NCBI RefSeq assembly: GCF_004801305.1
Contig: NZ_SSOD01000001.1
Location: 310,001 to 374,000 of the forward strand
Origin: Pseudothauera rhizosphaerae
Lineage (GTDB): Bacteria; Pseudomonadota; Gammaproteobacteria; Burkholderiales; Rhodocyclaceae
Reading direction: 5' to 3'
Length of the DNA stretch: 64,000 nt
Shown: positions 1 through 7,835 of the stretch, piece by piece
Position numbering within the stretch: the stretch's first letter is position 1
Layout of the letters: each line of letters opens with the position of its first letter
Notes under the pieces: model-generated
The model's database searches: none
The model's input: the letters and a program-made list of their open reading frames with translations, nothing else
What the model was told of the DNA's origin: nothing
Made by a program: the position numbers and the translations under genes

Positions 1-43
1 TGGGTTTCTTGCGGTGCTGAACCGAAACCCATCCCCCTCCTAA

Positions 44-64
44 CCTCCCCCTTGAAGGGGGAGG
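44..64. repeat. Intergenic palindromic repeat, copy 1
   Basis: A perfect 10+1+10 palindrome (CCTCCCCCTT-G-AAGGGGGAGG) lies just beyond the 3' end of ssuD. A second short inverted repeat (TGGGTTT/AAACCCA) covers 1-31. Very similar sequence, including the flanking ACCTCC and GGAAC, occurs at 4965-4985, so this is a dispersed family. It could act as a weak 3' hairpin, but no T-tract follows on either strand, so I do not call it a terminator. Confidence 0.6.
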
Positions 65-92
65 AACTAAGGCGCCGGCACCTCGGGAGCCC

Positions 93-1259
93 CTAGCTCT
101 GCGCCGCCTTCGGAAAGCGGTCGTGGGCGACGATCTCGCCGAAGGGGCTGACCAGCTTGGGCGTGCGCAGCCCGACCACGTTGTCCCCGCTGCCGGCCAG
201 GGGCAGGTGCGGGAACACCAGTTCGGCGAAGCGGTAGGCTTCCTCCAGGTGGGGGTAGCCGGACAGCACGAAGGTGTCGGCGCCGATGGCGGCGTATTCC
301 TTGAGCCGTTCGGCGATGATCTTGCCGTCGCCCACCAGGGCGGTGCCGGCCCCGCCGCGCACCAGGCCGACGCCGGCCCACAGGTTGGGGGAGACTTCCA
401 GCTTGTCGCGCCGCCCGCCGTGCAGTTCGCGCATGCGGCGCTGGCCTTCGGAGTCCATGCGCCCCAGGGTCTGCTGCGCGCCGGCGATGGTTTCGTCGTC
501 CAGTTCGCTGATCAGGCGGTCGGCCGCGGCCCAGGCCTCGGCCTCGGTCTCCCGCGGGATCACGTGCAGGCGTACGCCGAAGCGCACCTGGCGGCCTTCC
601 TTCTCCGCGCGCTTCTTCACGTCGGCGAACTTGCGCGCCACCTCGTCGGGCGGCTCGCCCCAGGACAGATACAGCTCCACGTGCTTGGCCGCGGTGTCGT
701 GGGCGCGGTCCGAGGAGCCGCCGAAGAACAGCGGCGGATGGGGCTGCTGCACCGGCGGGAAGAGCTGGCGCGCGCCCTTGACCTGAACGTGTTTGCCGTC
801 GAAATCCACCGTCTCGCCGGACAGCACGCGCTTCCACACTTCGATGAACTCGTCGGCGTGGTCGTAGCGCTCGTCGTGGCCGAGGAAGATGCCGTCCCCG
901 GCCAGGTCGTCCGCGTCGCCCCCGGCCACGATGTTCACCAGCAGCCGCCCGCCGGAGAGGCGGTCCAGCGTCGCCGCCTGGCGCGCGGCCACGGTCGGCG
1001 AGATGGTGGCCGGGCGCAGCGCCACCAGGAACTTCAGCCGCTTGGTGACCGGGATCAGGCTGGAGGCGACGATCCACGAATCCTCGCAGAAGCGCCCGGT
1101 GGGGATCAGCACGCCGCCGTAGCCCAGGTTGTCCGCGGCCTGGGCCACCTGCTGCAGGTAGGCCTGGTCCACCACGCGCGCCTCCTTGGCGCTGCCCAGA
1201 TAGCGACCGTCGCCGTGGGTGGGCAGGAACCAGAAGACGTTCAGCTTCTTGTCGCTCAT
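93..1259 (-). CDS. ssuD: FMNH2-dependent alkanesulfonate monooxygenase SsuD
   Basis: 388-residue LLM-class flavin-dependent monooxygenase that cleaves the C-S bond of alkanesulfonates with FMNH2 and O2, releasing sulfite and an aldehyde. The N-terminus ([16 protein letters not shown]) and TGRFCEDSW with Cys58, equivalent to the conserved Cys54 region of E. coli SsuD, are diagnostic, and the length matches the family. I chose ATG 1259 because GGGAG sits about 9 nt upstream; a GTG at 1274 in the same frame lacks a ribosome site. It is the last visible gene of the minus-strand ssu operon, starting just beyond the stop of ssuA. No flavin reductase (SsuE) is seen next to it; the operon continues off the left edge. 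Confidence 0.95.
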   Translation of the reverse strand: MSDKKLNVFWFLPTHGDGRYLGSAKEARVVDQAYLQQVAQAADNLGYGGVLIPTGRFCEDSWIVASSLIPVTKRLKFLVALRPATISPTVAARQAATLDRLSGGRLLVNIVAGGDADDLAGDGIFLGHDERYDHADEFIEVWKRVLSGETVDFDGKHVQVKGARQLFPPVQQPHPPLFFGGSSDRAHDTAAKHVELYLSWGEPPDEVARKFADVKKRAEKEGRQVRFGVRLHVIPRETEAEAWAAADRLISELDDETIAGAQQTLGRMDSEGQRRMRELHGGRRDKLEVSPNLWAGVGLVRGGAGTALVGDGKIIAERLKEYAAIGADTFVLSGYPHLEEAYRFAELVFPHLPLAGSGDNVVGLRTPKLVSPFGEIVAHDRFPKAAQS

Positions 1260-1275
1260 GTCGCGCGCTCCCACC

Positions 1276-2283
1276 TCAGTTCTTCTTCTGCCCGGCCGTG
1301 GCAGCCACGTCCAGCTTCTTCGGCTGCCACACCACGGAGGCCACGTCGAGCTTCTTCGGGATCAGCTTCAGCTCGAAGAACACGTCGGCGATCTCCTGCT
1401 GCTGCCTGATCACGTCGGCGGTCAGCGGCTTCAACCCGTAGGCGTAGCGCTCCACCGCAACCCTGGCGATCTCCGGGGTCAGGCCGATCTGCGGCGCGAG
1501 AATCCTGGCCGCCTCGTCGTAGTTGGCAACCGTCCACGCACCGCTGCGGTTGACCTCCTCGATGGCCGAGACGAGGACCTCCGGATGCTTTTCGGCGAAT
1601 GGCCGCGCAGCCAGGTAAAAGATGTAGTTATTGACCACGCCGGTGCCGTCGGCGAGGATGCGCGCACCGATCTGCGCCTCGGCCGCGGCGCCGAACGGAT
1701 CCCAGATCACCCAGGCATCGACCGACCCGCTTTCGAAGGCCGCGCGCGCATCGGCCGGCGGCAGGAAGGCAACCTTCACGTCGGAATACTTCAGGCCCTC
1801 GCGTTCCAGCAGCTTCACCAGCAGGTAATGCACGTTGGAGCCCTTGTTGAGCGCGATGCGCTTGCCCTTCAGTTCCTTCACCGACTTGATCGGCGAGTTC
1901 TTCGGCACCAGCAGCTTTTCCGCACGCGGCGCCGCCGGCTCGTTGCCGACGTAAACCAGATTGGCCCCGGCCGCCTGGGCGAACACCGGCGGCGTTTCCC
2001 CGACCGAGGCAAAGTCGATGCTGCCGACGTTGAGCCCTTCCAGCATCTGCGGGCCGGCGGTGAACTCGATCCAGCGCACCTTGACACCTTCGCGGGTCAG
2101 CCTTTCATCCAGATAGCCGAGCGCCTTGACCAGCGCGATGCTGGCGCCCTTCTGCCAGCCGATGCGGAATTCCTTGTCCTGCTGGGCGTGCACCTGGGTG
2201 CTGCCCAGGATGCCCAGCGCCGCCGCCGCGACTATGCCCAGACGCGCGGCCAGCCCGCGCAGCGAAAGATTCCCGATGCTCAT
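1276..2283 (-). CDS. ssuA: Aliphatic sulfonate ABC transporter substrate-binding protein
   Basis: 335-residue periplasmic binding protein of the SsuA/TauA class. It has a Sec signal peptide (hydrophobic stretch about residues 8-28, cleavage near VHAQ) followed by [20 protein letters not shown] and [10 protein letters not shown], typical of sulfonate-binding components. ATG 2283 is preceded by GGGGAG. It delivers alkanesulfonates to a permease/ATPase pair (SsuC/SsuB) presumably beyond the left edge. Oddity: the C-terminus carries a short tandem duplication, PKKLDVA at residues 309-315 and again at 321-327, visible as a near-repeat in the DNA at about 1310-1352. The gene sits between the Mop-type ssuF and ssuD as in pseudomonad ssu operons. 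Confidence 0.93.
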   Translation of the reverse strand: MSIGNLSLRGLAARLGIVAAAALGILGSTQVHAQQDKEFRIGWQKGASIALVKALGYLDERLTREGVKVRWIEFTAGPQMLEGLNVGSIDFASVGETPPVFAQAAGANLVYVGNEPAAPRAEKLLVPKNSPIKSVKELKGKRIALNKGSNVHYLLVKLLEREGLKYSDVKVAFLPPADARAAFESGSVDAWVIWDPFGAAAEAQIGARILADGTGVVNNYIFYLAARPFAEKHPEVLVSAIEEVNRSGAWTVANYDEAARILAPQIGLTPEIARVAVERYAYGLKPLTADVIRQQQEIADVFFELKLIPKKLDVASVVWQPKKLDVAATAGQKKN

Positions 2284-2369
2284 ATTGCTCACTCCCCTTT
2301 GTGTCGATGGACGGGCCGATCCCCCCACCCCGGCGGCGGGGACATCGGCGTACGGCATGAAAATCCGGT

Positions 2370-2585
2370 TCAGATCTTGGCGATCGCCACTTCGGTGGAC
2401 TTCACCAGCGCCACCACCTCGGTGCCGGGCTTGAGGCCGAGTTCCTCGACCGAGCGCGTGGTGATCACCGAGGTGACGATGCCGTGGGGCGTCTCCACGT
2501 CGATCTCGGAGACCACCGGGCCGTGGATGATTTCCTTGATGCGGCCGCGGAACTGGTTGCGCACGTTGATGGAATGGATGCTCAT
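2370..2585 (-). CDS. ssuF: Molbindin-like TOBE-domain protein (SsuF-like)
   Basis: 71-residue single-domain Mop/TOBE protein (SxRNQFRGRI at the N-terminus, then TSVITxxSVEELGL and VVALVKSTEV). Family knowledge: such proteins form oligomers that bind molybdate or related oxyanions in the cytoplasm, and Pseudomonas putida ssuEADCBF contains one as ssuF, needed for organosulfur growth. ATG 2585 has AGGAGAG upstream. Its place directly before ssuA makes the SsuF assignment likely; the ligand here is unknown, and plain molybdate storage remains possible. Confidence 0.85.
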   Translation of the reverse strand: MSIHSINVRNQFRGRIKEIIHGPVVSEIDVETPHGIVTSVITTRSVEELGLKPGTEVVALVKSTEVAIAKI

Positions 2586-2612
2586 GAACTTCTCTCCTGG
2601 ATTCGTTCGGGT

Positions 2613-2951
2613 TCAGGCGCGCCGGCGCACTTCGCCAGTGCGCTCGCGCCGCTCGGCGTCGGCCACGACCAGACGGGCGATCTTGGCGCGCACGTCCACC
2701 AGCGAATGGCGGCAATACACCACCGGTACGCCGCGGCCCTCGGCCTGGCGGCGCACGCTGAACAGCAGGTTGTGATTGACCCGGTCGCACAGCACCACCA
2801 CCACGCGCGTGTCGGCCGGCAGCGGGCGCCGCGCGTCGCCGGGCTGGCGGCCGGACCAGCACTCGGTGCAGGTCACGCCCAAGGGCGAGGTCTGCTCCAG
2901 TTCGGCACAGATCGGGCGCACCCGGTCCGCCCCTACCACCAATGCTCTCAT
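2613..2951 (-). CDS. DUF2325 domain protein, first gene of the ssu operon
   Basis: 112-residue soluble protein with the DUF2325 pattern: MRALVVGADRV at the start, VVVVLCDRVNHNLLFSVRRQA in the centre and GVPVVYCRHS near the end. Five cysteines are present (residues about 15, 28, 31, 55 and 83), including TCTEC. ATG 2951 has GGGGAGAG upstream; the in-frame extension to 3113 shows no conserved sequence. It heads the minus-strand ssu operon, so a role in organosulfur use or its regulation is inferred from position only. The biochemical function of DUF2325 is not known to me. Confidence 0.75.
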   Translation of the reverse strand: MRALVVGADRVRPICAELEQTSPLGVTCTECWSGRQPGDARRPLPADTRVVVVLCDRVNHNLLFSVRRQAEGRGVPVVYCRHSLVDVRAKIARLVVADAERRERTGEVRRRA

Positions 2952-3256
2952 CGACGCTCTCCCCAGATCCCGCCGGCGGCCCGCACGTCTTTTGTGCGCC
3001 GCGGCACGGAATACACTCTGCAGCGACGTGGATATAACCTCCAATACTATTTTTTGAGATGTATATTCCAATAAAGCATCTTTTGCGGCCTGCACCATGG
3101 GGTGGGAAAGCACTTCTTATTACTATTCGTGCTATACATTTCACGATTCCTTCGTTCCCGCCCGCCGTCCGCCTCCCTAGCATTGCCGGCAAATGCCGCG
3201 CGGATGCTTGTTCCGCCGCCCGGCAACCGTTTTTTCCAGTGCCAGGAGTAAGACCC
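2952..3256. promoter_or_regulatory. Divergent control region between the ssu operon and fccAB
   Basis: A 305-bp gene-free stretch between divergent starts. It holds a marked AT-rich island at about 3030-3090 with the imperfect dyad TGGATAT (from 3030) / ATATTCCA (to 3070), and a second AT-rich patch around 3115-3145 (TTATTACTATT, TATACAT). The island is a reasonable place for a CysB/Cbl-type LysR site and the ssu promoter, and the second patch for the fcc promoter, but no strong -35/-10 pair can be picked by eye. No open frame inside it looks like a gene. Confidence 0.5.
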
Positions 3257-3571
3257 ATGACCAGAACCAACCGGACCCTGACCGCGGCCCTGCTGGGCGC
3301 CGCGGTGCTGGGCGCGGGCGCCGCCCACGGGGCGGAAGACCCGCAAGTGCGCGTGTGGGCGGCCGCCTGCGCCACCTGCCACGGCACCCATGGCGCCAGC
3401 GCCGGCGGCGTGCCGACCATCGCCGGCGAACCCGGCGACAAGCTCTACAAGCTGTTGCAGGAGTTCAAGGACGGCTCCCGCCCGGCCACGGTGATGCACC
3501 AGCACGCCAAGGGCTACACCGACGAGGAGCTGCAGCGCCTCGCCGCCTATTTCTCGCGCCAGCGCCCGTGA
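3257..3571 (+). CDS. fccA: Monoheme cytochrome c subunit of sulfide dehydrogenase (FccA-like)
   Basis: 104-residue class I cytochrome c with a Sec signal (about residues 1-26), one heme motif CATCH (Cys38, Cys41, His42) and a probable distal ligand Met80 in ATVMHQHAKGYTDEEL. ATG 3257 follows AGGAG. It is the electron acceptor partner of the flavoprotein encoded 18 nt downstream; together they oxidise sulfide in the periplasm and pass electrons to c-type cytochromes. The single heme and short length contrast with the diheme FccA of Allochromatium, but match the monoheme versions known from other sulfur oxidisers. Confidence 0.88.
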   Translation: MTRTNRTLTAALLGAAVLGAGAAHGAEDPQVRVWAAACATCHGTHGASAGGVPTIAGEPGDKLYKLLQEFKDGSRPATVMHQHAKGYTDEELQRLAAYFSRQRP

Positions 3572-3589
3572 CCGCAAGGAATCCAGACC

Positions 3590-4867
3590 ATGACCGCATT
3601 CAATCGACGTGACTTTCTGAAAGCCGCGGCCGCGGCCGGCGCCCTGTCCCTGACCGCCTGTGCCACTCCCGGCAGCGGCAAGCCCATCGCCCGCGTGGTG
3701 GTGATCGGCGGCGGCTACGGCGGCGCCACGGCGGCCAAGTACCTCCGCCTGTGGGCGCCCGAGATCGAGGTCGTCCTGGTGGAACGCAACCCGGCCTTCG
3801 TGTCCTGCCCCCTGTCCAACCTGGTGCTGGGCGGCAGCCGCACGATCGAGGACCTGACCACCGGCTACGACGCCCTGGTGAAGCGCTACGGCGTGAAGCT
3901 GGTGCGCGACACCGCCACCGCCGTGGACCCGGACAAGCGCCAGGTGCGCCTGGCGAACGGCGACCCGCTCGCCTACGACCGCCTGATCGTCTCCCCGGGC
4001 ATCGAGTTCCTGTACGACGACATCCCCGGCCTGGCCGGCGCCGACGCCCAGGCCCGCGTGCTGCACGCGTGGAAGGCCGGCCCGCAGACGGTGGCCCTGC
4101 GCAAGCAGCTCGAAGCCATCCGCGACGGCGGCGTGTACGCGCTGCACATCCCCAAGGCGCCCTACCGCTGCCCGCCGGGGCCCTACGAGCGCGCCGCCCA
4201 GGTGGCCTTCTACTTCAAGCAGCACAAGCCTCGCTCCAAGGTGCTGATCCTCGACTCCAACCCGGACATCACCTCCAAGAAGGGGCTGTTCCTCAAGGCG
4301 TGGAACGAGCGCTACCCGGGCATCGTCGAGTACCGCCCCAACAGCGAGCTGATCGACGTGGATGCGCGCACGCTGACGGCGAAGCTGGTGAGCGGCGACG
4401 TCAAGGCCGACGTGCTCAACGTGGTGCCGCCGCAGCGCGCCGGCGACATCGCCAAGCAGGCCGGGCTGATCACCGCCAACAACCGCTGGGCCGGCATCGA
4501 CTGGCTGACCACCGAGTCCCTCGCGGTCAAGGGCATCCACGTGCTCGGCGACGCCACCCTGTCCGCACCGGGCATGCCCAAGTCCGGCTTCATGGCCAAC
4601 AACCACGCCAAGATCGCGGCCGATGCGGTGATCGCGCTGCTGACCGGGCGCGCGGTGAACCCCAGCCCCATCATCGCCAACACCTGCTACAGCTTCGTCT
4701 CGGACACCGACGTGGTGCACGTGGCCTCGGTGCACAAGTACGACGCCGAAAAGAAGACGCTGGTGGCCGTGCAGGGCGCGGGCGGGCTGTCGTCGGCCGC
4801 CAACGAGCTGGAAGGCAAGTACGCGCACGCATGGGCGAAGAACATCTGGGCCGACGCGCTGCTGTAG
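3590..4867 (+). CDS. fccB: Flavocytochrome c sulfide dehydrogenase, flavoprotein subunit
   Basis: 425-residue FAD-dependent pyridine-nucleotide-disulfide-type oxidoreductase. A Tat signal (RRDFLKAAAAAG, residues 6-17) is followed by the dinucleotide motif VVVIGGGYGG (37-46). Cys73 (FVSCPLSN) matches the FAD-linking cysteine, and Cys194 (YRCPPGPYER) with Cys366 (NTCYSF) match the redox-active disulfide of FccB. The C-terminal FCSD-type domain ends AKNIWADALL. It oxidises sulfide to sulfane/polysulfide in the periplasm with FccA. The Tat-exported folded flavoprotein carries its cytochrome partner along in known systems. The operon ends here at a strong terminator. Confidence 0.95.
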   Translation: MTAFNRRDFLKAAAAAGALSLTACATPGSGKPIARVVVIGGGYGGATAAKYLRLWAPEIEVVLVERNPAFVSCPLSNLVLGGSRTIEDLTTGYDALVKRYGVKLVRDTATAVDPDKRQVRLANGDPLAYDRLIVSPGIEFLYDDIPGLAGADAQARVLHAWKAGPQTVALRKQLEAIRDGGVYALHIPKAPYRCPPGPYERAAQVAFYFKQHKPRSKVLILDSNPDITSKKGLFLKAWNERYPGIVEYRPNSELIDVDARTLTAKLVSGDVKADVLNVVPPQRAGDIAKQAGLITANNRWAGIDWLTTESLAVKGIHVLGDATLSAPGMPKSGFMANNHAKIAADAVIALLTGRAVNPSPIIANTCYSFVSDTDVVHVASVHKYDAEKKTLVAVQGAGGLSSAANELEGKYAHAWAKNIWADALL

Positions 4868-4888
4868 GACGAGCCGTTCGTTTCACGA

Positions 4889-4914
4889 GGGGCGCCTTTC
4901 CGGGCGCCCCTTTT
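4889..4914 (+). terminator. Rho-independent terminator of fccAB
   Basis: GGGGCGCC (4889-4896), loop TTTCCG, GGCGCCCC (4903-4910), then TTTT. Placed 22 nt after the fccB stop codon. Confidence 0.85.
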
Positions 4915-4964
4915 CGTCTGCAAGCCATGGGGGCGCCGATAGGCGATGGAACGGCATGAAACCT

Positions 4965-4985
4965 CCCTCCCCTTCAAGGGGAAGG
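4965..4985. repeat. Intergenic palindromic repeat, copy 2
   Basis: Imperfect palindrome centred at 4975 (TCCCCTTCAAGGGGA core with outer CC/GG pairs) with flanks ACCTCC and GGAACC, closely related to the element at 44-64. It lies between the fcc terminator and the next ABC operon. Similar sequence inside the sensor kinase at 26978-27001 is discussed there. Confidence 0.55.
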
Positions 4986-5050
4986 AACCTGCTAATCCGC
5001 CCCTTGGGCCGGCCTATGTCTTTTTTCTGATTTCCAACTGAATTTTTCTT

Positions 5051-5069
5051 GGTTCGCTATAGCGGAACC
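5051..5069. promoter_or_regulatory. Candidate operator/promoter dyad upstream of the thiol-linked ABC operon
   Basis: The dyad GGTT-CGCTATAGCG-G-AACC has a perfect 10-bp core with one bulged G between core and right outer arm. It lies 69 nt before the start of the 5138 gene within otherwise AT-rich DNA (AATTTTTCTT, CTTCTTAAC). Its symmetry suggests a dimeric regulator site; the regulator is unknown. Nothing else is seen in 4986-5137. Confidence 0.4.
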
Positions 5070-5137
5070 GCTTCTTAACATCCGCCATTGCTGCGCTGCA
5101 TCGTGCGGCGCCTATTTCCATTGACAAAGGATAGACG

Positions 5138-6163
5138 ATGAAAGCAACCCGCTTGCTGCGCGCCGGACTGGCTGCGCTGTCTCTCGCCGCGGCCGCCGGC
5201 CTGGCCCAGGCCGAGCAACTGAAGGTCGGCTACCTGCCGGTGACCGGCCACGCCAAGTTCTTCGTCGCCCAGGAGCAGGGCTTCTTCAAGCAGGAAGGGC
5301 TGGAGGTCGAACTGGTCGAGTTCGTCAACTCCGCCGACGGCCTGCACGCGGTCACCTCCGGCAAGCTCGACATCGGCGCCTTCGGCACCACCGCGCCGCT
5401 GGTGCACTACGCCCGCGGCGCCGACCTGAAGATCATCGGCGGCATCATGGGCGAAGACGCGGCCATCGTCGTCACGCCGGAGAACGCCGGCAAGGTGCGC
5501 ACCATCGCCGACCTGAAGGGCAAGAAGATCGCCACCATCCGCCTGGCGACCGGCGACGCCGTGCTGCGCGGCGCGCTCAAGGACGCCAAGATCGACTGGA
5601 AGACCCAGACCCAGATCTTTGAACTGAAGAACCCGCCGGCCGTGATCGAAGCGGTCAAGTCCGGCCAGGTGGACGCCGGCGTGGTGTGGGGTCCCCACGA
5701 CATCCGCGCCGAACGCCAGGGCCTGAAGGTGGTGATCCGCTCCACCGAACTGCAGCCCGGCCACCCGTGCTGCCGCCTGGTGGTGAAGTCCGACAAGCTC
5801 AACAACCCGGCCACGCTGGAGAAGTTCCTGCGCGCCATCCTGCGTGCCGAGCAGTACACCGCCGGCCACCGCAAGGAAACCATCGACGCCATCGGCAAGT
5901 ACGTCAAGCTCGACCGCGACATCCTCGAAGCCGGCTACTACTCGCCCTACCTGGACCAGCGCTCCGACGCCAACGTGAAGGGCACGACCAAGTTCTGGGA
6001 TACGCTGCTGGCCTCCGAATTCATCGATTCCACCCGCCAGCTCGGGCCCATCTTCGCCCTCGACGTCTACGACCGCGCGCTGAAGAGCCTGGCCGCCGAG
6101 CAGCCCAACGAACCCTTCTGGCAGGAACGCCTGAAGGAAGTCGCGGCGAGGAACACCCTGTGA
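5138..6163 (+). CDS. NitT/TauT-type ABC substrate-binding protein with a vicinal Cys pair
   Basis: 341-residue periplasmic binding protein of the NMT1/SsuA-like fold: Sec signal (about 1-25, LAQAEQ), LKVGYLPVTGHAKFFVAQEQGFF, and a KLDIGAFGTTAP substrate-site segment. The only two cysteines of the mature protein are adjacent, Cys211-Cys212 in GHPCCR. ATG 5138 has AAGGA upstream. It is the first gene of a four-gene operon with an ATPase, a permease and a membrane thioredoxin. The substrate is probably a sulfur compound because of the fcc/ssu neighbours, but that is inference; nitrate/taurine-type binding proteins normally lack this Cys pair. Confidence 0.85.
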   Translation: MKATRLLRAGLAALSLAAAAGLAQAEQLKVGYLPVTGHAKFFVAQEQGFFKQEGLEVELVEFVNSADGLHAVTSGKLDIGAFGTTAPLVHYARGADLKIIGGIMGEDAAIVVTPENAGKVRTIADLKGKKIATIRLATGDAVLRGALKDAKIDWKTQTQIFELKNPPAVIEAVKSGQVDAGVVWGPHDIRAERQGLKVVIRSTELQPGHPCCRLVVKSDKLNNPATLEKFLRAILRAEQYTAGHRKETIDAIGKYVKLDRDILEAGYYSPYLDQRSDANVKGTTKFWDTLLASEFIDSTRQLGPIFALDVYDRALKSLAAEQPNEPFWQERLKEVAARNTL

Positions 6164-6954
6164 CCCACGCCGGCCATTCGCTGCGCATCGAGCGGCTGAA
6201 GTTCGCCTACGGCGATGCCACGATTCTCGACGGCATCGACCTGTCGGTGCATGAAGGCGAATTCCTGGCCCTGCTCGGGCCCAGCGGATCGGGCAAGTCC
6301 ACGCTGCTGCGGCTCATCGCGGGGCTGGAGGCGCCCACGGCCGGCCTGGTGTCGGCCGGCGGCCGGCCGGTGGCCGGCCCCGGCACCGACCGCGCGGTGG
6401 TGTTCCAGCACTACGCGCTGTTTCCGTGGATGACGGTCGTCGACAACGTCGCCGAAGCGGTCGCCAAGGCGCATCCGACGCTGTCCCGCGGTGAACGCCG
6501 GGAGCGGGCGCAGGCGCAACTGGCCCGCGTCGGCCTGGGCGAGGTCGGCCGCCACCATCCCTTCGAACTGTCCGGCGGCATGCAGCAGCGCGCGGCGATC
6601 GCCCGCGCGCTGGCGCTGGAGTCGCCCTTCCTGCTGATGGACGAGCCCTTCGGCGCGCTCGATCCGATCAACCGCGCGCGCCTGCAGGACCTGCTGGTCG
6701 AGGTCTGGCGGGGCAGCAGCCCGCGGCGCACCGTGGTGTTCGTCACCCACGACGTGGACGAGGCCCTGCTGCTGGCCGACCGCGTCGCGGTCATGGGCGC
6801 CAACCCGGGGCGCGTCATCGCCGAATACCCGGTGGCCTTCGACCGCCCGCGCCAGCGCGCCGCGCTGTTCAAGGACGCGGGTTTCCACCATCTGCGCGAG
6901 GAGATCGCCGACGCCCTCGACGCCGACACCCTGGCGCATCTCGAAGCCGCCTGA
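6160..6954 (+). CDS. ABC transporter ATP-binding protein (SsuB/TauB type)
   Basis: 264-residue ATPase with Walker A GPSGSGKST, Q-loop [11 protein letters not shown], signature LSGGMQQRAAIARAL, Walker [13 protein letters not shown] and switch His in VFVTHDVDEALLLADR. GTG 6160 overlaps the stop of the binding-protein gene (GTGA), with GAGGA upstream, so translation is coupled. It drives the importer formed with the 7004 permease. Larger in-frame extensions upstream are shadow sequence of the binding-protein gene. Confidence 0.93.
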   Translation: MTHAGHSLRIERLKFAYGDATILDGIDLSVHEGEFLALLGPSGSGKSTLLRLIAGLEAPTAGLVSAGGRPVAGPGTDRAVVFQHYALFPWMTVVDNVAEAVAKAHPTLSRGERRERAQAQLARVGLGEVGRHHPFELSGGMQQRAAIARALALESPFLLMDEPFGALDPINRARLQDLLVEVWRGSSPRRTVVFVTHDVDEALLLADRVAVMGANPGRVIAEYPVAFDRPRQRAALFKDAGFHHLREEIADALDADTLAHLEAA

Positions 6955-7003
6955 CCCGCGGCCTCGCTTTTTTGCATCGAGCAAGCAGTTGAAGGAATCC
7001 CCC

Positions 7004-7825
7004 ATGAGCGCCGAACAGAAGGCTCTTGAACTCCCCTCCACGGTCCGCGGCGACACCGGCGGCGGCGCCCGCCGCAGGCTCTTCGCCGATTTCGCCTGGG
7101 AGCCCTGGGCGCTGGCCGCCGCGCTGCTGGTGGCCTGGCAGATCACCGGCAACGCGCTCGCCGGCGAAGGCAACCCGCTGCTGCCGCCGCCGGCGGTGGT
7201 GCTGCGCGCCCTGTGGGATTCCCTGCCCGAACTCGGGCGCGGCACGGTGTCGTCCTTCCTGATCCTGGTTCCGGGCTACGGCTTCGCCCTGGTGCTCGGC
7301 GTGGCCCTGGGCCTGCTGGCCGGCACCACGCCGCGGCTGGCGCGGGCTTTCTTCCCCTTCGCCAAGGTCGCGGCGCCGATTCCGCCCACGGTGTTCATCC
7401 CCTACGCCATCGCGGTGCTGCCCACCTTTCACCTGTCGGCCACCTTCGTGGTCTTCCTGGGCGCGTTCTGGCCCATCTTCCAGAACGCCGCCTCCGGCGC
7501 GCTGTCCGTGGAAGGCCGCCACCGGGACAACGCCCGCGTGCTCGGCTTCTCCCACTTCGAATACCTGCGCAAGGTGGTCTTCCCGGCCAGCCTGCCCCAC
7601 ATCTTTTCCGGCATGGCGGTCGGCCTGGGCTTCTCCTTCATCCTGCTCACCGTGGCCGAGCTCTTCGGCGCCAACGCCGGCCTGGGCCGCTTCGTACAGT
7701 ACTACGCCGACTTCGCCGACTACCCGCGCATGGTGGCCGGCATCCTGTACACCGGCGCGGTGACCTGGGCGGCCATGAGCCTGCTCGACAAACTGCGCCA
7801 CCGCGCGCTGTTCTGGCTGCGCTGA
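7004..7825 (+). CDS. ABC transporter permease (SsuC/TauC type)
   Basis: 273-residue inner-membrane permease with an unconserved about 25-residue cytoplasmic N-terminus, five to six hydrophobic segments, and the EAA-like loop (about VEGRHRDNARVLGFSHFEYLRKVVFPASLPHI) of BPD_transp_1 permeases. ATG 7004 follows AAGGAA; the in-frame TTG at 6989 is less likely. It pairs with the 6160 ATPase and 5138 binding protein. The GC-clamped, GluAla-poor EAA loop is normal for the NitT/TauT class. Confidence 0.92.
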   Translation: MSAEQKALELPSTVRGDTGGGARRRLFADFAWEPWALAAALLVAWQITGNALAGEGNPLLPPPAVVLRALWDSLPELGRGTVSSFLILVPGYGFALVLGVALGLLAGTTPRLARAFFPFAKVAAPIPPTVFIPYAIAVLPTFHLSATFVVFLGAFWPIFQNAASGALSVEGRHRDNARVLGFSHFEYLRKVVFPASLPHIFSGMAVGLGFSFILLTVAELFGANAGLGRFVQYYADFADYPRMVAGILYTGAVTWAAMSLLDKLRHRALFWLR

Positions 7826-7835
7826 GGAGGCCGCC

